From Candidatus Hydrogenedentota bacterium (GTDB taxonomy: Bacteria > Hydrogenedentota > Hydrogenedentia > Hydrogenedentales > SLHB01), in contig JAFGTL010000391.1 in NCBI GenBank assembly GCA_016934125.1, forward strand, positions 1 through 17,677: 17,677 nt of DNA, in the 5' to 3' direction. Shown piece by piece: positions 9,201 through 14,300 of the stretch. A model generated the notes under the pieces. It saw nothing but the letters and a program-made list of their open reading frames with translations. It searched no databases and had not been told where the DNA came from. Each line of letters starts with the position of its first letter. Position 1 is the stretch's first letter. The position numbers and the translations under genes are program-made.

Positions 9201-11257
9201 TAGGCCAGTTCATCCGGAGTCCGGCGGGGAACGGACGGGACGTCGGCGGCCGGTTCGGGCAGCGGCTCGCCGGCCGCGTCGCGCACGAGGTCGCCTTCGA
9301 GGCAGAGGCGCTCGACATCGGCGGGCCACTCGAGGCGGGCGTTGAGACAGGGCTGGGTGACGACAAGGTTGATGGGGCCGTGGTCGAGGAGGGCCCACAG
9401 CCGTTTGCGGGGATGCTCCGGATCGAGCGGGACATAGGCGCCACCGGCCTTCAGGATGCCGAACAGGGCGACAAGCATCTCGAATCCGCGCTCGACACAG
9501 GCGCCGACGAGGCGCGGGGAGGGGGCGTCGAGCCCGCCGGGGGCGTCGAGCCCGCCGGGGGCATCGAATCCGCCCACGGCGGCGAGATGGCGGGCGAGGC
9601 GGGAGGCGCGGCGTTCGAGTTCGCGGTAGGAGAGTTCCTTGCCCTCATGGACGGCGGCGACGGCGTCGGGCGTGCGGGCGGCCTGTTCCTCGAACAGACT
9701 GTGGAGCAACGCGCCGACAGGATAGTCGCCATCGGTGTCGTTCCAGTCGATAAGGGCGCGGTTCCGTTCGGCCTCGGTGAGGATGGCCAACGTGGATACG
9801 GGCCGATCGGGATCGGCGAGGATGGCGTTGAGCAGAACCTCGTAGTGGCCGGCCATGCGCTCGATCGTCGGGGCATCGAACAGCTCGGTTCTGTACTCGA
9901 AGACGAGGCGAAGTTCGCCCTCGTGCTCGGCCGTGAAGAGGCTGAGGTCGAACTTGGCGTTGTCGATCTGGACGGGGACGCGCTCAATGGCGAGTCCGGG
10001 AACGTCGAGGTTGGGGCGCCGTTGGTTCTGGAGGGCGAACACAACCTGGAATATGGGCGAATGGGTGAGGGAGCGATCGGGCTGGACGTCTTCGACGATT
10101 CGCTCGAAGGGCAGATCCTCGTGCTGTTGCGCATCGAGGGCGACGGAGCGCACTCGTTGCAGCATTTCACGGAAGGAGGGGGCTCCGGACAAGTCGGTCC
10201 GCAGGGCGAGGGTGTTGGCGAAGAAGCCGATCAGATTCTCGGTGCCGTCCCGGGTGCGCCCGGCAACGGGCACGCCGACCACGATGTCCCGCAGGTTGGT
10301 GTAGCGGTGGAGGAGCACCTGGAAGGTAGCGAGCAGGCCCATGAAGAGCGTAGCGCCTTCATCGCGGACGAGGGCGCGGAAGGGCTCGAGGGTGGCGGCG
10401 GGGATCGCCCGGAGCAGTCTGTCGCCTCGGAAACACGGGGAGGCGGGCCGGGGCCGATCGGTGGGCAGGTCGAGCACGGGCAACTCGCCGCTGAGTTGTC
10501 CGCGCCAGTAGGCGAGGTGCTCATCGTGGTTTTCGGCGAGCCAGGCGGCCTGCCGGCTGGCGAAGTCGGCGTACTGAATGGGCAACTCGGGGAGCGGACT
10601 TGGCCGGTTGGAGACGGCGGCCGAGTAGAGGGTCAGGAATTCGCGGGTGAGTACCTGGGTTGACCACCCGTCGGCGATGAGGTGGTGGAGGGCGAATACC
10701 AGGAGATACTCGTCGAACTGGACGCGGATCAGGGCGGCGCGGAACAAGGGGGCCCGGGTGAGATCGAAGGGCGTGCGCGCGAACTCGACGGCGCGTTCGT
10801 TGGCGGCGCGCTCGGCATCGTCCCGGGGCAACGCGGCCATGTCATCGCGCGCGAGCGTCAACTCGAGGCGGTGGTAGATAACCTGGGCGGGCTCGCCGTC
10901 AAGTTCGGTGAAAGCGGTGCGCAGCGTCTCGTGCCGGCGAACGAGTTGGGAGACGGCCTCCAGCAAGGCGGTTTCGTCGGGGACGCCCCTAAGGCGGAAG
11001 GCGACGTGCATGTTGTATGCGCTGGTGTTGGGCTGAAGCTGCTCAAGAAACCAGACGCGGCGCTGGGCAAAGGAGACGGAAGCGAACTTGCGGCGATCGC
11101 CCAGAAAGGCGATCAACTCGGGCTTCCGCTCGGCCAGAGCTTGGCGCAGTTCGGTGGACAGCGCGCCTTTGGGTGCGCGGATGCAGAGTTCCGAACCCTT
11201 GGCCCACACCTGGGCGGAGCGGGCCAAGGCCGAGGACAGAAGCTGTTCACGCGTCAT
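1..11257 (-). CDS. Trimodular NRPS: docking-C-A(Cys)-PCP-C-A-PCP-C-A(NMT)-PCP-TE, 3' end outside window
   Basis: Nonribosomal peptide synthetase that adds three residues to the acyl chain delivered by the upstream PKS. The ATG at 11257 overlaps the PKS stop (ATGA). The frame stays open to base 2, giving 3752 codons. Domains by residue: TubC-type docking 1-52, C1 58-500, A1 515-1035, PCP1 1055-1120, C2 1140-1580, A2 1600-2088, PCP2 2107-2172, C3 2190-2635, A3 2645-3555 with an N-methyltransferase inserted at 3095-3495, PCP3 3570-3637, TE 3655 to the window edge. All three C domains keep HHxxxDG, all three PCPs keep LGGHSL, and all A domains keep the A10 lysine, so every module looks active. 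There is no epimerization domain. The start is supported by the docking-domain fold beginning at residue 1 and by a purine-rich SD. The protein lacks only the rest of the TE (roughly 150-200 residues expected). Soluble cytoplasmic megasynthase; needs a 4'-phosphopantetheinyl transferase encoded elsewhere. Confidence 0.97.
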   Translation of the reverse strand, partial: MTREQLLSSALARSAQVWAKGSELCIRAPKGALSTELRQALAERKPELIAFLGDRRKFASVSFAQRRVWFLEQLQPNTSAYNMHVAFRLRGVPDETALLEAVSQLVRRHETLRTAFTELDGEPAQVIYHRLELTLARDDMAALPRDDAERAANERAVEFARTPFDLTRAPLFRAALIRVQFDEYLLVFALHHLIADGWSTQVLTREFLTLYSAAVSNRPSPLPELPIQYADFASRQAAWLAENHDEHLAYWRGQLSGELPVLDLPTDRPRPASPCFRGDRLLRAIPAATLEPFRALVRDEGATLFMGLLATFQVLLHRYTNLRDIVVGVPVAGRTRDGTENLIGFFANTLALRTDLSGAPSFREMLQRVRSVALDAQQHEDLPFERIVEDVQPDRSLTHSPIFQVVFALQNQRRPNLDVPGLAIERVPVQIDNAKFDLSLFTAEHEGELRLVFEYRTELFDAPTIERMAGHYEVLLNAILADPDRPVSTLAILTEAERNRALIDWNDTDGDYPVGALLHSLFEEQAARTPDAVAAVHEGKELSYRELERRASRLARHLAAVGGFDAPGGLDAPGGLDAPSPRLVGACVERGFEMLVALFGILKAGGAYVPLDPEHPRKRLWALLDHGPINLVVTQPCLNARLEWPADVERLCLEGDLVRDAAGEPLPEPAADVPSVPRRTPDELAYIIYTSGSTGTPKGVAINHRGAVNTICDINERFAIGPGDRVCAISSLGFDLSVYDVFGTLAAGATLVIPRHAGARDPAYLTGLLARERVTLWNSVPALMQMLVDYASGAPDAPSWPLRLVLLSGDWIPMRLPGQIRRLAPGARLISLGGATEASIWSILYPIESIEPAWTSVPYGRPMKNQRFYVLDETLEPCPSRVTGDLYIGGVGLAMCYWRDDEKTSAAFITHPVTGERLYRTGDLGRYFPDGTIEFLGRQDSQVKIRGFRIELGEIEAALSHHPALSDCVVLALGDAPGEKRLVAYVVSSQEPAPSDDELRNSLREKLPAYMVPSAFVFLSALPLTPNGKVNRRALPKPDPEQLQHDGTFLAPRTRVEESLADIWRNVLDVARIGVEDSFFDLGGHSLKATRVIARIRDVFGVEIALRDLFEEPTIAALARRIESAAGRGASPMEPVPRDADLPLSFAQQRLWLFEQLVSDTTVYAVPAALRLEGDLDGTALERALSEVVRRHESLRTAFRAVDGEPVQIIEDFRPLRVDVVDLQHLAPDARHPEALRLAREEAQRPFDLAAAPMLRARLLRLAPADHVLLVNMHHIASDGWSVGVLVQEVAALYEAFCAGRPSPLPELPLQYADFAAWQRNWLQGEVLDAQLGYWRERLGGDLPVLALPTDRPRPRVQSFRGAMFRATIPPALAEAVEAFARGEHVTPFMALLAAFYVLLYRYTGQDDLAVGSAVANRNRAEIEGLIGFFVNTLVMRTTLAGAPSFRELLFRVRDTALGAFEHQDVPFEKLVDELQPERDMGHAPLFQAMFVLQNAPVRPLELPGLRVTPLRAHGGTAKFDLSFVLNHGPDGLAAAIEYSTDLFDAATIERMLRHFLTILGRAVAAPGTRLAEFPMLSEEELREAVDDWNQTDGPYPDGACIHELIAQQAAQTPDAAAVRFLDETRSYGQLDAQSNQLARRLQALGAGPEVIIGLCIGRSVDLIVAVLGILKSGAAFLPLDPGYPSERLAFMIHDAGLRLMVTTQALAASLPVDGLDTVCLDRDAGRIAGENDAPVSSGATPSTLAYVIYTSGSTGRPKGTLIEHRGACNLAAWQRDCFGLTAADRVLQFASASFDAFVFELLWALCSGASLHLAPREIMASVEDLAGLLEDSKITTAVLPPAMLRLLPERPYSALQVLCSAGEACDAALTARWQRGRRFYNAYGPTESSVCASIYLCPEDGDGPAPIGYPIANTRLYVLDAGLNPVPAGVPGELHIASVGLARGYLNRPDLTAERFIPNPFSESLSSRLYKTGDLVRRLPNGALDFLGRVDRQVKIRGFRIELGEIESAFARQPGVREAVVIAREDGPGDALLAAYIVPEAGHVPAQDLRRGLARSLPDYMIPNAIVFLDALPLTPSGKVDRRALPAPGRSAEWGGGDSPAPRTLTEARLAEHWIQILDIERTGVGDSFFDLGGHSLKATQLMSRVRDAFGVEIPLRDFFEAPTLAALATRIDRAKAAEAPPILPVPREHPLPLSFAQQRLWFLDRLLPGNAGYNMPATLRLSGRLDEDALQAAFTELVRRHEPLRTTFAAFDGQARQVIAPPAPFSVRAVDLAHLEPAQRDAEAKRLATEEALAPFDLSTGPMLRATLMHLSDEEHVLVLVMHHIVADGWSMGVLVSELTALYAACAAGAPSPLPELPVQYADFAVWQRGWLQGEVLEAQLDYWRTRLAGLVPLELPSDHPRPTLQQFKGAAEWLLIPKPLADELNALSRREGATLFMTLLTAFKALLSRYTGRDDIAVGSGIANRNRAEIEGVIGFFVNMLVLRTDLQGDPSFREALSRVRETALGAYVHQDLPFEKIVEELDPGRDMSRNPLAQVAFLLQNAPMGQFQLPGVQVTRQEHDAHTTRLDLEVHVFERADGLACRISYSTDLFEPATVRRLLGHWHALLAGAAADPGCRLSELPLLTDAERRQLITDWNDTGRDYPAEPLIHRLIEQRAEQQPDAPAVACNGVTLAYGELNARANRLAHRLQGLGVGPEAVVAVCMERSPGLAVALLAVLKAGGAYLPFDPAYPAARLAYMIEDARPRVILCQAGFRERLPDGAGPVLCVDEPDDSPGDCPASPDSEVSPSNRAYIIYTSGSTGRPKGVEVEHCTLLNLVHWHREAYSLSADDRATLIASIAFDASVAELWPYLAAGACLCIPDDETRVSPEGLRDWLVAQRITVSFLPTPLAEAVLALDWPDDTALRVLLAAGDRLRAHPPASLPFALANNYGPTENTVAATYAFVPPDGPPDRPPPIGRPIANNRIYILDRHLEPVPIGVPGEICIAGRSLSRGYLNLPDATRECFIPDPFSSDDGARLYRTGDLGRFRPDGQIEFLGRLDRQVKIRGMRIELGEIEAALGAHPALRDAVVVAREDTPGDKRLVAYLRAVQGQEWMPEDARRESDAHVDRWRALYDQTHERAAGAGALDAFHGWNSSFTGEPIAEDDMQEWAECAAQHLRSLHPRRVFEIGCGTGLLIARVASHCESYRGVDFSQAALEQARRLIAARDDLEHVELVQAAAHEIADIEPGFYDTIVVNSVVQYFPGVDYLLAVLDRVVQAVAPGGAVYIGDVRSLPLLEAYAASVEFHRAGDRTSRAELRDLVRRRIDAEEELCLDPEFFYAFKQRHSQIAGVRIEPKRGRHRNELTQFRYEVILRIGGQHKHPAEMEWLDWHRDALEPERFSALPATRRGEPFGVRNVPNARLAMETELLAWLDGEHGPDTVGAFRGQIGARAGVGPEDVYAWAEAAGYRAELDWARHGATGAFDVVFAEPAADAPAAFSEGPVPARPWASYATDPLRPVFARKLIPALRAHLQERLPDHMVPAAYLVLDEYPLTANGKIDRDALPAPSLTAQRPSGAYVAPSTPLEIQLAAIWSEVVGVERIGAHDSFFDLGGHSLLVIQLLARIKDALGLDLPVRTLFQSPTVSALAGYIERAREAARTGVPSPALDSEGFSVVVPIQPGGAAPPFFCAAPASGVVFPYYHLASLLGPNQPFYALQDPRLSPERTAIAGVEELAACYIEGMRHVQPRGPYLLGGWSFGGIVAFEMA
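347..550 (-). other. Peptidyl carrier protein PCP3
   Basis: NRPS residues 3570-3637 with DSFFDLGGHSLLVI; Ser3600 is the phosphopantetheine site. It differs from the LGGHSLKAT of PCP1 and PCP2, perhaps because it hands over to the TE rather than to a C domain. Confidence 0.95.
593..3325 (-). other. Adenylation domain A3, Leu-like pocket, split by a methyltransferase
   Basis: NRPS residues 2645-3555. The core runs from YTSGSTGRPKG through FDASVAE (2844-2850), NNYGPTE, YRTGD and the A8 motif VKIRGMRIELGEIE. The methyltransferase follows, and the A10 motif PLTANGKIDRDALP (Lys3543) comes after it. Pocket residues 2845, 2846, 2849, 2888, 2912, 2914, 2933, 2941, 2942 and 3543 read D-A-A-F-L-A-N-V-A-K. 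Seven of ten match the leucine code DAWFLGNVVK; W239A and G301A reshape the pocket. Predicted substrate is hydrophobic, low certainty. Confidence 0.9.
773..1975 (-). other. N-methyltransferase domain embedded in A3
   Basis: NRPS residues about 3095-3495, inserted between A8 and A10 of the third adenylation domain. Motif I is VFEIGCGTGLL (around 3171-3181), the SAM-binding loop. It is followed by YRGVDFS, VVNSVVQYFPGVDYL, APGGAVYIGDVRSL and a long helical tail, the usual layout of NRPS N-methyltransferases. It should methylate the alpha-amino group of the third residue on PCP3 using S-adenosylmethionine. Confidence 0.93.
3353..4690 (-). other. Condensation domain C3
   Basis: NRPS residues 2190-2635, beginning LPLSFAQQRLWFLDRL. 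The motif HHIVADGW has His2325, His2326 and Asp2330. It joins the Cys-Xaa chain to the third aminoacyl-PCP. Confidence 0.95.
4742..4939 (-). other. Peptidyl carrier protein PCP2
   Basis: NRPS residues 2107-2172 with DSFFDLGGHSLKAT; Ser2137 is the phosphopantetheine site. The linker before it has a Gly run encoded by a seven-C homopolymer (4968-4974); the frame is intact there. Confidence 0.95.
4994..6460 (-). other. Adenylation domain A2, Phe-like / hydrophobic pocket
   Basis: NRPS residues 1600-2088, with YTSGSTGRPKG, FDAFVFE (1795-1801), NAYGPTE and VDRQVKIRGFRIELGEIE. Pocket residues 1796, 1797, 1800, 1839, 1860, 1862, 1883, 1891, 1892 and 2080 read D-A-F-V-C-A-A-V-C-K. Seven of ten match the gramicidin GrsA phenylalanine code (DAWTIAAVCK); the three differences line the side-chain pocket. 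An aromatic or large hydrophobic substrate is likely; the exact residue is not assigned. Confidence 0.9.
6518..7840 (-). other. Condensation domain C2
   Basis: NRPS residues 1140-1580, beginning LPLSFAQQRLWLFEQL. The active-site motif HHIASDGW has His1274, His1275 and Asp1279. The second half is close in sequence to C3 (shared NVFFGI-GEIEARNRNA segment), consistent with module duplication. Confidence 0.95.
7898..8095 (-). other. Peptidyl carrier protein PCP1
   Basis: NRPS residues 1055-1120 with DSFFDLGGHSLKAT; Ser1086 is the phosphopantetheine site. No heterocyclase, oxidase or epimerase follows, so the cysteine thiol should remain free on this carrier. Confidence 0.95.
8153..9715 (-). other. 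Adenylation domain A1, predicted L-cysteine
   Basis: NRPS residues 515-1035. The nucleotide loop is YTSGSTGTPKG. FDLSVYDVFG (734-743) and GGATEASIW (833-841) are the forms seen in cysteine A domains. Pocket residues 735, 736, 739, 778, 806, 808, 832, 840, 841 and 1029 read D-L-Y-N-L-S-L-I-W-K, identical to the standard cysteine code. An 18-bp tandem repeat lengthens a loop near its N terminus (residues 562-579). Confidence 0.93.
9521..9574. repeat. Three tandem 18-bp in-frame repeats within A1
   Basis: Two identical copies of gggggcgtcgagcccgcc (9521-9538, 9539-9556) and a third copy with three substitutions (9557-9574). Read on the minus strand they encode GGFDAP-GGLDAP-GGLDAP at NRPS residues 562-579, between the A1 and A2 core motifs. 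Neighbouring A domains have a shorter loop here. The reading frame is preserved. Confidence 0.93.
9758..11086 (-). other. Condensation domain C1 (accepts the PKS chain)
   Basis: NRPS residues 58-500, beginning VSFAQRRVWFLEQL. The catalytic motif HHLIADGW has His191, His192 and Asp196. It is a normal amide-forming C domain, not the DxxxxD form of heterocyclization domains, although it precedes a cysteine A domain. It should join the ACP2-bound acyl group to cysteinyl-PCP1. Confidence 0.95.
11102..11257 (-). other. TubC-type N-terminal docking domain
   Basis: NRPS residues 1-52. The pattern of a first helix, then VWAKGSELCIRAPKGALSTE, then a second helix ending ELIAFL matches the TubC_N family (first described in tubulysin synthetase), which includes the conserved APKG segment. 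These small domains dimerize and bind the C-terminal tail of the upstream synthase. Confidence 0.88.
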
Positions 11258-11322
11258 AGACGCTCTTCCTCGACGTCGTCAAACCCGGCCGCACCGGCAG
11301 CGGACTGGATGATGCCGTCCTC
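11254..11322 (-). other. PKS C-terminal acidic tail, candidate docking motif
   Basis: The last 22 residues of the PKS after the ST fold are Ala/Gly-rich and end GFDDVEEERL. An acidic stretch with interspersed hydrophobic residues fits the short linear motifs bound by TubC-type beta-hairpin docking domains, and the next protein begins with such a domain. The function is inferred from position and charge. Confidence 0.6.
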
Positions 11323-14300
11323 GGGTAGATCATAACCCAAGACAGCAGCGCAGCGGCGTGCGGCTTCCCCAAGGGGGCGCGGGAGCCGGGCGGCCTTCCA
11401 CGCGTCGGCCAGTCCGGGCTCGATGGAGGTTCGCTTGGCGAAGTTAGGATCGCCCATCATGGGCGTGCGCGCGGTCAAGCCGTCGATCATCTGGCCGCGC
11501 TCGTAGGGGAAGAGCACGGCCTCGTCAAAGGGCAGTCCGAGGAACCCGCAGAGGTCGCGCATGATGGGTTCGGGCTGCCGCACGAGATCTTCGTAGCGGA
11601 TGCCGTAACGGCGCTCGGGCTCGATGCGCTCGAAGAGGCGCATGATGTTCTCGTTATGCGACGTCCACACCTCTTCGGACAGCAGGAAGGGATCTACGTT
11701 CTCGAAGCGAAACATGCGGGCCGTGCGGTTCTTGACGTACGAGGCCATCATGGCGTAGGGATGCCGGAACAGGTGGATGTACTTGGGCCGGTCGAAGATG
11801 CGCTCGGCGACTTCGAGCACTTCGATGCTCGCCGCATAGGACGGCGACTTGTCGACGAGCAGGCGCGGGCGCGCCTCTTCCTGAAGGATGGCATACACCT
11901 CCTGGATGGGCGTCCGGTTGGCCACCATCTCGTCGACGAGGGCCTCACTCTCTTCGGCGGTGATCCCGCGGAGTTCGACGAGGGCACGCTGCAACCCTTC
12001 GCCGAGGTAACGCGCGTTGCCCATGGCCTCCACGCGCGCGCTCATATCGCCGAAGGGGAGGATATGGAGTTCGGGGGGACTGAACAGGCCGGGATGGGCC
12101 GAAAGCATGACGCGGAGCAGAGTCGAGCCCGATCGCGGCGCGGAGAGCAGGAAAACGCACGAGGGATTCCGCGGGCCGGCCGGAGCAGTCTTCCGAATCG
12201 TCTCCTCGATCCGATCGACGTGAGCTCTCAGGTAGCCGCCTTCCTCAGGGACCGCGCCCTCGCGGCGGCCGTCCCGGATATCGAGTTCGGCTGCGAGGTA
12301 GGTGGCCAGGGCATCGAGGTTGGGGCGATCGAACACCTCGCGGGGATGCATGTGCATGCCGATATCGCGGCCTAGACTGCGGGCGAGATCCATCACCATG
12401 ATCGAGTCGAGTCCGAGCGCGACGACGTCGGCCTCGGGGGGAACCTGAGCGATATCGGCGCCGAGCACAGCGGCGATAGAGGCGCGGATGTGATCGAGGA
12501 TGAGATCCTTACGTTTGTCAGGGGCCTGCTCGAGGAGCGACTGGAGCAATCCAGGCGCCTGTGCTTCGCCGGCTGATTCGGCGACTTGGGCCAGGAACGG
12601 GGAGTCGCCCGCCATCCAGAAGGCGTCTCGGAGTTTGGGCCAATCCACGTCGAACACGCCCAACTGGGGCGTGCCCAGTTCGAGGGCCGTGCCCAGGGCC
12701 TCGCAGGCGAGGGCCGGTTCGAGGCTCTTCATGCCCTGTTCGGCCATGCGGCCGCCGCGATCGGGCCGCGCGGCCATGCCGACGCCGGCCCAAGGCCCCC
12801 AGTTGACGGCCAGGGCAGGGAGGCCCTGCGATCGCCGATACTGGGCCAAGGCGTCGAGGAAGGCGTTGGCCGCGGCGTAGTTGGCCTGGCCTACGGAGCC
12901 GAGCATGGAGGCCGCGGACGAGAAGAGGACGAAGAAGTCGAGGGGCGCGCCGGCCAGGAGGCGGTGCAGGTTGAGGGCGCCGGTCACCTTGGGTTTGAAC
13001 ACGAGGTCGAAGGAGGCGACGTCCATCTGGGCGAGGAGGTGGTCGTGGAGCACGCCGGCCATGTGAACCACCCCGCGGATCGGGGGCCACTGTTCGGCGT
13101 TGAAGGCATCGAGAAAGGCGGCCAAGGCCTGCGCGTCGGCCACGTCGACGGCTGCGACGTGCACGCTCGCGCCGAGGGCCTCGAGCTCTCGGACGGCGTC
13201 GATTCGGGCCGCGACGGGCGAGCCCGGCTCGACGGCGGCCCAGTCGCCACGCGGGGGCAAGGGGGTGCGGGCCATGAGGATAAGGCGGCGCGCGCCACGG
13301 CCGATGAGCCAGCGCGCCACGGATAGGCCAAGGCCACCGAAGCCGCCCGTGAGCAGATAGGTGGCGTCGGCGCGGCAGCGGAGCGGCATGTTACCGGCGG
13401 GCGGGCCGGCCTGTTCAAGGCGCGCGCCGAACCGGCTGTCGCCGCGCAGGGCGACCGCGTTCTCGGCATCGCCGGCCAGGAGTTCGCGGGCGAGGGACGC
13501 GGCCGCGGCCTGGGGCTCAGCGGCGGGATCAAGGTCGATGAGCCGGCCGAGGAGGTCGGGGGCTTCCAGGGCCGCGGCCCGGCCGAAGCCGAGTAGGGGC
13601 GCTTGGGCCAGGGCAGGGGCGTGTTCATCGCCGGGGGCCGTCTGCGCACCGCGGGTGACGAGCCAGAGGCGGGGCGGGGCGTCTTGCGGGGCGTGTTTCA
13701 TCAGGGCCTGGATGACGTAGAGGGCAGAACCGCAGCCGAGTTCGAGGGGCATGGGGCAGCCGTCCGCGTCGCCTACGGGGGAGGGCACATCGAGCCCCCA
13801 CAGGTGGACAAAGCCCCGAATCGGGGGCAGATCCGCCGCGAACAGATCATGGGCCAGCAAATGGACGTGTTCGAAGTTGCCGGGCTCGATCTCGAACCGG
13901 GGCAGCTCGCCCGCGCGTGTCTTGCCGGGCTGCACAATGATGGCCGTCTGCCCTTGACTCTCGAGTTGTTCGGCGAGTTGTGCCCCGATGCCGTGGGCGT
14001 CGGCGAGGATCACCCATGCGCCAGGCTCTGTAGACGGGGCGGGCGCAGGGGGCTCGAGGGCGGCCCAGCCGGCGGTGTAGAGCCAGTCTTGAATCGTGTC
14101 GCGCGCGTCCAGGCCGACGGGGCCGGCCGTGCCCGAGACGGCGATGGCGGGAGCCGGGTGCTTGGCGGCAAACCAATGGCGTTCGCGCTGGAACGGATAG
14201 GTGGGCAGGCGCAGCCGGTTTCGGACGTAATGCCGATCGAATGCAGCCCAGTCGACGGGGATGCCTTCGGTGTACGCGTTGGCGAGGCTGCCCAGGAGCA

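Noticed and set aside
9521..9574. CRISPR-like repeats
   Set aside because: Direct 18-bp tandem copies without spacers, in frame inside a coding domain.
9146..10663. Other long plus-strand open frames (also 6176-7060, 12586-13326, 13603-14973, 15430-16866)
   Set aside because: Same antisense explanation; every one lies over conserved PKS or NRPS domains on the minus strand.
9758..11086. Heterocyclization domain before the Cys module
   Set aside because: The active-site motif is HHLIADGW, the normal condensation form.
1..11257. Possible frameshifts breaking the NRPS, because no closed minus-strand frame ends inside the window
   Set aside because: I translated the minus frame line by line from 11257 to base 2 with no stop, and all core motifs stay in that single frame. 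It simply runs off the left edge.
11254..11400. Independent promoter or terminator between the two genes
   Set aside because: The genes overlap by four bases and the area is coding; I see no hairpin plus T-run or convincing promoter.
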